Source: Klebsiella pneumoniae (GTDB lineage Bacteria > Verrucomicrobiota > Verrucomicrobiia > Limisphaerales > SXTU01). From it: 61,432 nucleotides of DNA. Shown here in pieces: positions 27,720 through 35,974 of the stretch. The translations under genes were made by a program, and so were the position numbers. Below the pieces are notes generated by a model, which saw nothing but the letters and a program-made list of their open reading frames with translations, had not been told where the DNA came from and ran no database searches. The DNA is taken from the NCBI GenBank assembly GCA_943330855.2, contig CALQJI020000025.1, positions 1-61,432 on the forward strand, read 5' to 3'. Position 1 is the first letter of the stretch, and every line of letters starts with the position of its first letter.

Positions 27720-28652
27720 ATGGACCTTCTCCTCACCCTTCTCGCTCGCGTCGTGGTCGCGTTCCTTCAGGCGCTGCCGCTTGGAGCCGTCGCGTGGCTG
27801 GGGCGAGCGTTTGGAGCATTGGTTTATCTGCTGGATGCTCGGCATCGGAAGATGGCAGCGCAGAACATTGCGCTGTGTTTCCCGGAGAAGTCCGCCGGAG
27901 AAGTCCGCACGCTGGCTCGCGAGAATTTTCAGCGCATCGGTGAGAGCTTCGCCTGCGCGGTGAAGACGGCGAGCTTCGACGCCGATGGCATCCGCGCCGT
28001 GACCGAGTTCGTGGGTGCGGAGAAATTTCCCAAGCCCACGCCGGGACAGTCGCCGCCCAGTGTCGTGTGCGCGGTCGGGCACTTCGCGAACTTTGAACTG
28101 CTGGGCCGCTCCGCCTTGTTCTGCCCCGGCTACCAAGTGGCGACAACCTATCGCGGGCTGCGGCAGGCGGGGCTGACGCGCGTGATGCAGGAGCTGCGCG
28201 AAAAGTCCGGCAGCCTCTTCTTCGAGCGTCGCAAGGATGCCGACGCGCTCAAGACCGCGATGAACAGGCCCGGCATGATGCTGGGCCTCTTCACCGACCA
28301 GCACGCGGGCGACCGGGGCGTGCGGCTGCCGTTCTTTGGGCGCGATTGCTCCACGAGCGTCGCGCCGGGCCTGCTGGCACTGCGCTATGGGTGCCCGCTC
28401 TTCACCACCATTTGCTACCGCGTCGCGCCGGGCCGCTGGCGCATCGAGGTGGGCGACGAGATTCCGACGCACCTCAACGGCCAGCCGCGACCCGCCGAGG
28501 ACATGGCGCGCGACATGAACCGCGCCTTCGAGGCCGCCATCCGCCGCGACCCGGCGAACTGGTTCTGGGTTCACAACCGGTGGAAGGAAGGGAAGTGGCG
28601 CGGTGGGAAAGAGAATAGAGGAGAGAAGATAGAAGATAGCGAAGCAGCATGA
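27720..28652 (+). CDS. lpxL: Lipid A biosynthesis lauroyl/myristoyl-type acyltransferase
   Basis: The 310-aa LpxL/HtrB-family enzyme adds secondary acyl chains to lipid A. An N-terminal membrane helix (LLTLLARVVVAFLQALPLGA) is followed by the catalytic HX4E (VGHFANFELLG), GLFTDQHAG and PFFGRDCSTSVAPGLLAL, and ends in WFWVHNRWKEG. After that, about 20 residues rich in Lys/Glu/Gly (GGKENRGEKIEDSEAA) are encoded by a purine-rich heptamer repeat and do not belong to the family. Which acyl position it modifies is not clear, so the symbol is approximate. Confidence 0.88.
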   Translation: MDLLLTLLARVVVAFLQALPLGAVAWLGRAFGALVYLLDARHRKMAAQNIALCFPEKSAGEVRTLARENFQRIGESFACAVKTASFDADGIRAVTEFVGAEKFPKPTPGQSPPSVVCAVGHFANFELLGRSALFCPGYQVATTYRGLRQAGLTRVMQELREKSGSLFFERRKDADALKTAMNRPGMMLGLFTDQHAGDRGVRLPFFGRDCSTSVAPGLLALRYGCPLFTTICYRVAPGRWRIEVGDEIPTHLNGQPRPAEDMARDMNRAFEAAIRRDPANWFWVHNRWKEGKWRGGKENRGEKIEDSEAA

Positions 28653-28688
28653 ACGCTCCCCTCTATCCTCTATCCTCTATCCTCTACC
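28610..28688. repeat. Heptamer inverted repeat spanning the lpxL/waaF junction
   Basis: Left arm 28610-28639 has heptads such as AATAGAG, GAGAGAA and GATAGAA. Right arm 28656-28688 has three perfect copies of CTCTATC, the complement of GATAGAG. The arms encode the last residues of LpxL and residues about 5-14 of WaaF. The waaF ATG (28649) lies in the short spacer. Confidence 0.85.
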
Positions 28689-29776
28689 CGCGCCGCCTTC
28701 TGGTGCGCGGAGTGAACTGGCTCGGCGACGCGGTGATGACCACGCCAGCGCTGCTGCGGTTGCGCGAGGCGCTGCCGGAGACGCACATCACGCTGCTCAC
28801 GCAGGAGAAACAGGCGGGGCTTTGGGCAGGACACCCGGCCGTGAACGAGGTCCTCACCTTCGCGCGGAAGGAAGGCATCTTCCGCGTCGCGCGCCGACTG
28901 CGAGAAGGGGGATTCGACGCGGCGCTGGTGTTGCCAAACTCCTTGCGCACTGGGATGGAAGTGCGGCTCGCGGGCATTCCTCGGCGCATCGGCTACGCCG
29001 GTGGCTGGCGGGATTGGCTGCTGACGCAGGCCGTTCCTCGGCGCGCAGATGTCGTGGAGATGCGGAAACGGACGGCGGCGGAGGTGCGGCGGTTGGTGGC
29101 AGGCGCGCAGCCCGCCGGGTCGCAAACCGGCGCGCCGGCGGCGAGCCACCACCTCTTCCACTATCTCCACCTCGCCGCCGCACTGGGCGCGAAGGCGGAA
29201 CCGCTCGCGCCGCACCTCGCCGTCTCGGATGCCGAAGTTGCAGCGGTGAAGGTGAAGTTCAGCCTCCCAGACGGTATGCTCATCGGCCTGAACGCGGGCG
29301 CGGAATACGGCCCAGCCAAGCGCTGGCCTGCGGACCGCTTCATCGCTGCGGCGAAAGAGCTTCGCGCCCGGCTCAACTGTGGCTTCGTCATCTTCGGCGG
29401 CCCGGCGGACAACGCGCTCGCGGCGGAGATCGGCGCTGCGCTCGCGGTCAGCGTGACGAGCCTCGCGGGGCGCACTTCACTGCGTGAACTCTGCGCCGCG
29501 CTGCGCGCCTGCCGCGTCGTGCTGACCAATGACACCGGGCCAATGCATATCGCCGCCGCGGTCGGGACGCGGGTGGTAGCGCTCTTTGGCAGCACGTCGC
29601 CGGAACTCACCGGTCCCGGCCTGCCCGGCGACCCCCGGCACATCCTTCTGCAAGGCGAAGCGGCGTGTTCCCCGTGCTTCCTGCGCGAGTGCCCAATTGA
29701 TTTTCGCTGCATGAACTCACTCACAGTCCCGGCCGTGGTGGACGCGGTGGAGCGCGCAGCGAAGGAAAAATTATGA
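28649..29776 (+). CDS. waaF: LPS heptosyltransferase II-type glycosyltransferase (GT9)
   Basis: The 375-aa enzyme of family GT9 would add a heptose to the LPS inner core. LLVRGVNWLGDAVMTTPALLRL near the N terminus and the C-terminal VLTNDTGPMHIAAAVGTRVVALFGSTSPELTGP are the family signatures. Its N terminus has about 14 extra residues (NAPLYPLSSILYPRR) encoded by the heptamer repeat. The ATG overlaps the lpxL stop (ATGA), so the extension is probably translated. Substrate details are inferred from family and context. Confidence 0.9.
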   Translation: MNAPLYPLSSILYPRRLLVRGVNWLGDAVMTTPALLRLREALPETHITLLTQEKQAGLWAGHPAVNEVLTFARKEGIFRVARRLREGGFDAALVLPNSLRTGMEVRLAGIPRRIGYAGGWRDWLLTQAVPRRADVVEMRKRTAAEVRRLVAGAQPAGSQTGAPAASHHLFHYLHLAAALGAKAEPLAPHLAVSDAEVAAVKVKFSLPDGMLIGLNAGAEYGPAKRWPADRFIAAAKELRARLNCGFVIFGGPADNALAAEIGAALAVSVTSLAGRTSLRELCAALRACRVVLTNDTGPMHIAAAVGTRVVALFGSTSPELTGPGLPGDPRHILLQGEAACSPCFLRECPIDFRCMNSLTVPAVVDAVERAAKEKL

Positions 29777-29844
29777 GGAGAACAGCAAGGTGGGAGGACC
29801 TCAAGCGCACCGACAGCAACTCTTTTCCTGCCTTCCTGATCTCC

Positions 29845-30864
29845 TTATAAATCCCGCCCCGCTGCCGCTGCGAAGGGTTTCAGCTCCTGCATCAGCTTCG
29901 CGAAGCCTTCGAGCGTGAGTTGCTGCGCACCGTCGCTCCACGCTTCCTTCGGGTTGGGATGCACCTCCACGAGCAGTGCGTCCGCGCCCATCGCTGCGGC
30001 ACCTTTGCACATCGCCACCACGAGGTCCGCGCGACCCGCGCCTTGACTCGGGTCAATCACGATGGGGCTGTGCGACTCCTGCTTGATGATGGGAATGGTC
30101 GAGAGGTCGAGTGTGTTGCGCGTGTAGGTCTCGAAGGTGCGGATGCCGCGCTCGCAAAACATCAGCCCGGGGTTGTTGTTCGAGAGGATGTATTCGCCGG
30201 CGAGGAGCCACTCCTCGATTTTCATCGCGAGTCCGCGCTTGAGCAGCACGGGCTTGCCGGTCTTCGCGGCGGCGATGAGGAGCTGGAAGTTTTGCGCGTT
30301 GCGGGTGCCGATTTGCAGCACGTCGGCGTATTCGGCGACGAGTTCAGCATGGTCCTCGGAAAGCAGTTCGGTGATGACGGCGAGGCCGGTCTCCTTGCGC
30401 GCCTTGGCCAGGAGCTTCAAGCCTTTCACGCCCAGGCCCTGAAATTCATACGGTGAGGTGCGGGGCTTGAACGCGCCGCCGCGCAACACTTTCGCGCCGG
30501 CCTTCGCCACGGCTTCGGCGGTCGTCAGCAATTGCTTCTCACTCTCGACGGAGCAGGGGCCGGCCATGACGACGAGTTCCTTGCCACCGATGACGCAGCC
30601 GTTGGGCAGGGTGATGGTGGAGTTGGACGGGTGCGCCTCGCGGCTGACGAGTTTGAAGCGTTTCTGGATGGGCATGACGCTCTCGACCTGCGGCAGCACG
30701 GTGAGCGCCTCGAGTGTGTGGTGGGTGCGCTCGTCGCCGATGGCGCCGATGACGGTGCGGGCGACGCCGCGCATGACGTGCGGGCGGTAGCCGAGCCGGC
30801 GAATCTCGGTGAGCACGGCGGACTCTTCCCGCTTCGAGCACTTGGGGCGAAGGACGATGATCAT
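29845..30864 (-). CDS. aroF: 3-deoxy-7-phosphoheptulonate (DAHP) synthase, AroF/type Iβ
   Basis: The 339-aa enzyme catalyses the first step of the shikimate pathway (PEP + erythrose-4-phosphate). It has the N-terminal ferredoxin-like regulatory domain of type Iβ enzymes (about residues 1-70), then the barrel with VVMAGPCSVES, LRGGAFKPRTSPYEFQGLG, LKRGLAMKIEEW and HSPIVIDPSQGAG. The start is the ATG at 30864. It stands alone between convergent waaF and the minus-strand HAD gene. Confidence 0.94.
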   Translation of the reverse strand: MIIVLRPKCSKREESAVLTEIRRLGYRPHVMRGVARTVIGAIGDERTHHTLEALTVLPQVESVMPIQKRFKLVSREAHPSNSTITLPNGCVIGGKELVVMAGPCSVESEKQLLTTAEAVAKAGAKVLRGGAFKPRTSPYEFQGLGVKGLKLLAKARKETGLAVITELLSEDHAELVAEYADVLQIGTRNAQNFQLLIAAAKTGKPVLLKRGLAMKIEEWLLAGEYILSNNNPGLMFCERGIRTFETYTRNTLDLSTIPIIKQESHSPIVIDPSQGAGRADLVVAMCKGAAAMGADALLVEVHPNPKEAWSDGAQQLTLEGFAKLMQELKPFAAAAGRDL

Positions 30865-31004
30865 GGCGGGCTTTTATGGTGCCAGCCGAGCCGGGTTGAA
30901 ATGAAAAACTCCTTATTCTCGGGGGCCGACCGACTCGGTGGGGAGGAAGCCACGCGTCGCCCATGAGCGTCACTCGGCGCACCCCACCCGCAGTGCGTGG
31001 GGAG

Positions 31005-31048
31005 AAAAAGGGAGGCTGCCGCGGGCAAACAGTCCCAACGGCAGCCTC
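31005..31048 (-). terminator. Intrinsic terminator of the HAD gene
   Basis: The stem is GAGGCTGCCG (31012-31021) / CGGCAGCCTC (31039-31048), a perfect 10 bp with a 17-nt loop. Read on the minus strand it is followed by CCCTTTTTCTCC. It lies 39 nt downstream of the HAD stop codon. Confidence 0.8.
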
Positions 31049-31086
31049 GTCGCAGGAGAACTAACTATGACACACCAAAGCGGGTT

Positions 31087-31656
31087 TCAGGCCATTTCCA
31101 ATTGTGGGAGCGGGACGCGGACGTGGTGAACGGGGTGATTGAACTGGAGCACCTTCTGGCAGGCTTCTTCGAAGTCGTTGACCAGAAAGTCGTGATGGCC
31201 GGACCCGTTCCACTGCGACCGGATGAGCACCGAGTTGCAGCCCGCGACAAAGGCGGCGGAGGCATCCTGCCACTTATCGCTGATGGCAAAGCTGCGCTCC
31301 ATGTCGAGGTGCCAGCGAAAAGCGGCTTCCGTGAAAAGACCCGCGCCTGGCTTGTGGCAACTGCATCGGTCGCTCTCCTCGTGCGCGCACAGCAAGACGT
31401 CATCAATCGGCAACGCGCGGCGGAGCATATCGTGCATGCGGTCCAACTCCCGGCGCGGGAGCAGGCCGCGCCCCACATTGGGTTGGTTGGTGGTGACGAG
31501 CACAAGGTAGCCAGCGGCCTTGAGCTGCATCAGCGGCTCGCGCACTTCCTCGCGGATTTGAAATTCCTCCAGGCACATCGGCGGGAGTTGATTGCGCCCA
31601 GCGACACGCACTTGGTTCAAGACTCCGTCCCGCTCGAGAAACACGGCTGCTTTCAT
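31087..31656 (-). CDS. HAD-IIIA / GmhB-like protein with altered nucleophile motif
   Basis: The 189-aa protein resembles histidinol-phosphate / heptose-bisphosphate phosphatases. Motif I is FLERDGVLN where the family has FLDRDGVxN, so the nucleophilic Asp is replaced by Glu (residue 8). VLVTTNQPNVGRG (motif II), the zinc loop CSCHKPGAG and SDKWQDASAA (motif IV, normally GDxxxD) follow. The substitution would be expected to weaken or abolish the normal phospho-enzyme chemistry. The start is the ATG at 31656. A role in heptose supply for LPS is tempting but unproven. Confidence 0.75.
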   Translation of the reverse strand: MKAAVFLERDGVLNQVRVAGRNQLPPMCLEEFQIREEVREPLMQLKAAGYLVLVTTNQPNVGRGLLPRRELDRMHDMLRRALPIDDVLLCAHEESDRCSCHKPGAGLFTEAAFRWHLDMERSFAISDKWQDASAAFVAGCNSVLIRSQWNGSGHHDFLVNDFEEACQKVLQFNHPVHHVRVPLPQLEMA

Positions 31657-31996
31657 AGTTGCGATCAGAGCAGGTTCGCAGCCCAAACCGTCCGTCGGAG
31701 TCAAAAATACAGGAATCCCCGGATGATTCTTTCAGTTACGCCCTGAAGGCGGGGTGGGCAAAGAAGACAAGCAGGTGAGCAGGTGAGAAAGCGAGCGGTC
31801 TGGGATTTTCAGCTGCCAACTTTCAAAGGATCCAAACGACCGACGGCCTGTGCTGAACTTTGAACTTTTCCCGGACCATGCAGTTGAGCGCAGAAGAAAC
31901 ACGGAACAGTAGATGAAAATCTTGCCGCTGCGCTTCTGTATTCGCGCCTTCTCGTCCCCATCCGTGGCTACCGAATTCTTCCGGTCTATCTCCCCG
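31657..31996. other. Gap with repeat words, no gene seen
   Basis: This 340-bp stretch contains GCAGGTGA/GTGAG words at 31770-31795. At about 31898-31975 there is a degraded copy of the ACACGGAACAG...TTGCCGCTGC...CCATCCGTGGCT element found more completely at 33431-33566. I see no supported coding region. Part of it is the promoter region of the HAD gene. Confidence 0.6.
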
Positions 31997-32308
31997 TCAC
32001 AAAATGCGTTCGTGCGCCCACGGATACCGGGCTGTGCAGCCGAATTCGCGGGTCTGCTGGCCGATGGGCGGGGTGTGGAAGTTCGTCGGGTCGAAGGACG
32101 CCCCCGCGCCGCGCAGCACCACTTCCAACAGCGGATGTCCGTAAGTCACACCGGGGAAGACGACCTCGTTGCGGTTTACGTCGAGCACCCGCGTTTGGTC
32201 TGCCGTTACGACCACCCGGCGGATCGTTTTGAGCCGCTGCCGTTGCTCGGCGAGGAACGCGACCGCTTCGTCCGGTGTGCTGCCGGTGAAGGTCGCTGCC
32301 ACGCTCAT
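31997..32308 (-). CDS. Small protein of unknown function, coupled to the LamG-like gene
   Basis: The 103-aa protein has no family I recognise. It contains a predicted beta-rich middle (TIRRVVVTADQTRVLDVNRNEVVFPGVTYGH given here in part: VVVTADQTRVLDVNRNEVVF) and no signal or membrane segment. Its ATG overlaps the upstream gene stop (ATGA at 32305-32308), which supports real expression. Confidence 0.6.
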   Translation of the reverse strand: MSVAATFTGSTPDEAVAFLAEQRQRLKTIRRVVVTADQTRVLDVNRNEVVFPGVTYGHPLLEVVLRGAGASFDPTNFHTPPIGQQTREFGCTARYPWAHERIL

Positions 32309-33369
32309 TCGATGAGGTCTCTCGCCTCCTTGAACCGCTGCTCCATGCGCTTGATGACGGGCATCGCACGCAGGATGGCGTTTTGCTCCGTCTGGCCGAT
32401 AAAGGGCTTCATCCCCACGCGCACGGCAGCGACCGCATCGCCGTTGCGGTCGTGCAGCGGCAGCGTCACGAGATACAAGTCGCGGGTTTTGTCAGTGCCG
32501 GAATACATCACGTCCCTGGCGATGACGTGCTTCTCCAGCTCGCTGCCGAGAGTGCCGAGCAACTGCTCGTCGCGGCTGGCGACGACCCGCAACTCCTGCT
32601 CCGCTCCTCTGGCCATGTAGATGGTCACCTCGGAGATGCTGGTTTTCTTCTCGAAGACCTCGCGCACGAGCGCCTTGGCCAGCGTCTCGCGCGGCGTGTA
32701 GCTCACCTTCGCGTCGGCGAAGTGGCTGACGGAATCCGACTTCGTCCAGAAACCAAGTCTGCCGAAGGCGAACGAGTTATCGGTTAACGTGGGGATGGCC
32801 TCCTTGCCGTTGAGCAGGCAGCGGATCTGATTGCCCCGGCACTCGACCGTGAGCTCGTGCCAGACGCCGCGCGCAATGGGCACTTCCGGCCCGATCGGCG
32901 CGCTGCGGTCCCCGTTGACGAACTTGTAGAAGCGCACGTTGTTCCCCAGCCCACTAGCCCGGATGACGTAATAGTTTTTCGCGTCCTGAAAGCGAAACGC
33001 GACGCCCGCCATCTGCTCCTCCTTGCCCTCCACGCACTTGAACTTCGTGGTGAACGTGAAATCGCCGAACACCTCGCCATCGTAAATCAACCCGAGGAAC
33101 CGCTCATCCGTCGCGTCGGTCGAGAGCTGTGCGAGCACGCCGTTCTTGCCGCCGCGCGTGGCGTTGGGCGTAAGTGGCTGAAAAACGGTTGGCGCGTCGC
33201 CCAACACCACCTTCCAATCGCCCGGCTTGCCCGAACCAGTCAGCACGTTGACGAATCCCGCAGGCGGCTTGCCCTCCGGCATGGACGAAAAATCGAAGAT
33301 CCGTTCCGCGCCCCGCGCAGCGGACACGGACACGGCAACCGTCAACAGAATGAAAAACCAGCGTGACAT
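32305..33369 (-). CDS. Exported protein with LamG-like domain and C-terminal sensor-like domain
   Basis: The 354-aa protein has a signal peptide (SRWFFILLTVAVSVSAARGA). Residues about 25-225 look like a concanavalin/DUF1080-type fold (FGDFTFTTKFKCVEG, MAGVAFRFQDAKNYYVIRAS, RGVWHELTVECRGNQIRCLLNG). Residues about 235-350 (ISEVTIYMARGAEQELRVVA..., LYLVTLPLHDRNGDAVAAVR) resemble a PAS/Cache-like fold, but I cannot name the family. The ATG at 33369 is chosen because the signal peptide starts there. Confidence 0.6.
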   Translation of the reverse strand: MSRWFFILLTVAVSVSAARGAERIFDFSSMPEGKPPAGFVNVLTGSGKPGDWKVVLGDAPTVFQPLTPNATRGGKNGVLAQLSTDATDERFLGLIYDGEVFGDFTFTTKFKCVEGKEEQMAGVAFRFQDAKNYYVIRASGLGNNVRFYKFVNGDRSAPIGPEVPIARGVWHELTVECRGNQIRCLLNGKEAIPTLTDNSFAFGRLGFWTKSDSVSHFADAKVSYTPRETLAKALVREVFEKKTSISEVTIYMARGAEQELRVVASRDEQLLGTLGSELEKHVIARDVMYSGTDKTRDLYLVTLPLHDRNGDAVAAVRVGMKPFIGQTEQNAILRAMPVIKRMEQRFKEARDLIE

Positions 33370-33802
33370 CGGGCGCGAAGCTAGCAGAAGAGCCGGACGG
33401 GACAAGCGTTAGAAGCCGAACATGCAGGTGAGCCACGGATGGAACACGGATAAAACACGGAACAGCGGGTAAATACTTGCCGCTGCATTTCAGTGTTCGT
33501 CACCAGCCTTTGGTGGCCGCGCTCACTTCGTCCCATCCGTGTTTCATCGATGTTCCATCCGCGGCTAAAAACCCTTCTGGTTCAGAACGGCTGACTTCAG
33601 CACCTGGCTGCGCGGGACCACTCTGACCTTGCGCCGACGTTGCCCAATTCTATTCTCCACCCATAAGAACCACCCTGAACACCGCACCGCTCTGCCTCGC
33701 CGCGTTGGTGCTGCCCGGTGCCCAAGTCCAACAACACGCATCGCCCGCGTCGCGTCCGGTGGCACCACGCTTCTCGGATTTGCGCATTCGAGCTTTCCCC
33801 AC
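33370..33802. repeat. Gap with AGCCACGGATG inverted element upstream of radC
   Basis: In this 433-bp gap, AGCCACGGATGGAACACGGA... (33431-33460) pairs with the reverse complement AGCCGCGGATGGAACATCGA... (33532-33566). The interior (AACACGGAACAG...TTGCCGCTGC) matches the degraded copy at about 31898-31975. The remainder, 33570-33802, shows no convincing gene. Confidence 0.7.
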
Positions 33803-34510
33803 ATGAGCGGCCCGCGCATCAAAGACATCCCCGCCCACGAGCGCCCGCGCGAGCGGCTCGCGGCGAACGGCCCAGACTCGCTGGCGAATTCCGACCTCAT
33901 CGCCATCCTACTGCGCACGGGCTTGCAGGGGAAATCAGCTTTGGTCATCGCTCAGGAGTTGCTCGCGAAGTTCCAGACACTCGACCGTCTCTCGCAGGCT
34001 GCGGTGAAGGAGCTTTGCGAAGTGAAAGGCATCGGACGTGACAAGGCCGTGACGCTCCAAGCCGCGTTCAGCCTCGCGCGCCGCATGGCCGCTGAGATTC
34101 GCACCGAGTCGCCCTTGCTCGATACCCCCGACCAAATCGCCGACCTGCTGCGCGAGGAGGTGCGGACCTACGAGGTGGAGCACTTTCTTGTGCTGCTGCT
34201 GAACACACGCCGTCGGCTCATCCGCGTGGAGCCCATTTCTCAAGGCACGCTCGACTCCATCCACGTCCACGCGCGCGAGGTCTTCAAGCACGCCATCGTC
34301 GCGAACGCCGCCGCCATCGTGCTCGTCCACAACCACCCCAGCGGCGACCCGACCCCCAGCGAAGCCGACATCAAGGTGACGCGCGATCTCATCCGCGCGG
34401 GGCAGTTGCTCAAGATTGAGGTGCTGGACCACGTCATCCTCGGCCACCGCACGACCGCGCGGGCACGGGACTTCGCGTCGCTGCGGGAGTTGGGGTTCTT
34501 CTACTCGTGA
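33803..34510 (+). CDS. radC: RadC family protein (JAB/MPN domain)
   Basis: The 235-aa protein starts MSGPRIKDIPAHERPRERL with the usual RadC N-terminal helices and an HhH-like CEVKGIGRDKAVTLQAA. The JAMM motif is VLVHNHPSGDPTPSEAD. RadC proteins are common near repair and mobile-element genes; their biochemical role is not settled. The start is the ATG at 33803. Confidence 0.9.
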   Translation: MSGPRIKDIPAHERPRERLAANGPDSLANSDLIAILLRTGLQGKSALVIAQELLAKFQTLDRLSQAAVKELCEVKGIGRDKAVTLQAAFSLARRMAAEIRTESPLLDTPDQIADLLREEVRTYEVEHFLVLLLNTRRRLIRVEPISQGTLDSIHVHAREVFKHAIVANAAAIVLVHNHPSGDPTPSEADIKVTRDLIRAGQLLKIEVLDHVILGHRTTARARDFASLRELGFFYS

Positions 34511-34582
34511 CCCGCAGCCAGCAAGCCAGGCTTCAGTGATTCGTGGCGCGTGTGGTCGCTGACGCGCGAAGCCGCCTGCCAA

Positions 34583-35974
34583 TCACTTCCCCGAGAGCGG
34601 CCGCCCGGTCATCGGTGCCACCGGCTCCCGCCACGTGAACGTCGGCTCGTAGCGCACCGCCAAGTGTGGCGTCTCCAGCCGCAGACCGCCCTGCAACCGC
34701 GATTGAAATGCAGCCGCCAGAACACCCGTCGTCAGCAGTGTGCGCTCCACCGGCCAAGTCGGCTGGCCCGTGTAAATCATCTGCTCCACGCCTTGCAGCA
34801 GGAACGCGAAATGGCCGAACGGCCGCGCCTCCTGCGTCCAAAATGCCGTCGCCGTGCAGTCCTTCCGCCCCTCTTCGCGCCACGCAACGATCCACTCATT
34901 GTGCCCGTCCTTCGCGTCGTGGATCATCGTGGCCTTGAAGCCGTCGCGATACTCGATGAAGTAAGCCGCCGGATTTTTCACCTGCTCCACGAAGGGTTTC
35001 TTGAACCGCGCCTTGTTCTCGCGCGCATCCGCAGCGGCTTGGAGAATTTCCTGGCTGAAGCGGCCCTTCCGCATTTCCTCCCACACCTCCGGCCCCTGCA
35101 TGAACTGCACCGCCGCCACGCCCGTCTCGCCGCCACGCCGCCGCTCGACGAGGCATTGCAACGCCTCCAACCCGTGAAAGCCATAGCCCTCAATCGGCCC
35201 ATACGAGAGCGCCACCGCCTCCGTCGCGCGCGCTCCCAGTTTCATCTCGACGCTGGGGTGCCGCCACAAACCCGGCAACGACGACCCCGCCATCAGCGGC
35301 ACCCGCAACTCGCGGGCGGTGTCATACATCCACTTCGCGTCCGCCCAGTTCGCGGCCAGATGCTTGTCGGAAAACACGGGCACGCTGCGCCCCACCTTGC
35401 GGAACACCGCCGCTGTCTCCTCGAAAAACCGGCGGCGCGGATACATGATTTGACCCGTCTCCGAGAGCGGATACTTCCCGTGCTCGCCGATGAGCAGCAC
35501 GCCGTCCACCGCGAGCGACTTCCCCCCCAGCGTGAGCGCCTGCTCGATGCTGGGCACGATCGGCACGCCGTGCTCCGCCGCGAGCCGCTCGCTGATGTCC
35601 TTCTCATGCTTTTGGTCCACGTAGAGGCTGACCACTTTGAGCTTCGGCCAGCCCGCGCCCGGTGGCCACGTGCCCTGTCCGTCGAGCGAATGGCTCTGCA
35701 AAATGCGGCTGACGATCACATCCGCGTGCGAGTTGTGGTGATAGACCGTGACAATGGCGGCGACGCGCTTCGGCTCGGTGGCCGTCGCCGCACCCGCCGT
35801 CGCCCCCGCCGCCAGCGCCAGCCCGCCGACGAAGTTGCGCCGCGACAGCCTGGCCGACGGCGGTTGCGAGCGAGAGCGGTCAGTGGAAACAACGTTGGCG
35901 GCCGACAGCGAATGGGATTGCACGCCTCTGTGGACGAGCGCGGGGAGGCACTTCTTGAAAGGAAGTGGCGTCAT
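34583..35974 (-). CDS. Tat-exported protein of unknown function
   Basis: The 463-aa protein has an atypically long N terminus, then a Tat signal (SRRNFVGGLALAAGATAGAA) at about residues 44-63. The mature part begins RVAAIVTVYHHNSHADVIVS and has a Rossmann-like look (VDGVLLIGEHGKYP), with VALSYGPIEGYGFHGLEALQC. I recognise no named family with certainty. The start is the ATG at 35974, overlapping the ribokinase stop (ATGA), so the two genes form an operon. Confidence 0.65.
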   Translation of the reverse strand: MTPLPFKKCLPALVHRGVQSHSLSAANVVSTDRSRSQPPSARLSRRNFVGGLALAAGATAGAATATEPKRVAAIVTVYHHNSHADVIVSRILQSHSLDGQGTWPPGAGWPKLKVVSLYVDQKHEKDISERLAAEHGVPIVPSIEQALTLGGKSLAVDGVLLIGEHGKYPLSETGQIMYPRRRFFEETAAVFRKVGRSVPVFSDKHLAANWADAKWMYDTARELRVPLMAGSSLPGLWRHPSVEMKLGARATEAVALSYGPIEGYGFHGLEALQCLVERRRGGETGVAAVQFMQGPEVWEEMRKGRFSQEILQAAADARENKARFKKPFVEQVKNPAAYFIEYRDGFKATMIHDAKDGHNEWIVAWREEGRKDCTATAFWTQEARPFGHFAFLLQGVEQMIYTGQPTWPVERTLLTTGVLAAAFQSRLQGGLRLETPHLAVRYEPTFTWREPVAPMTGRPLSGK

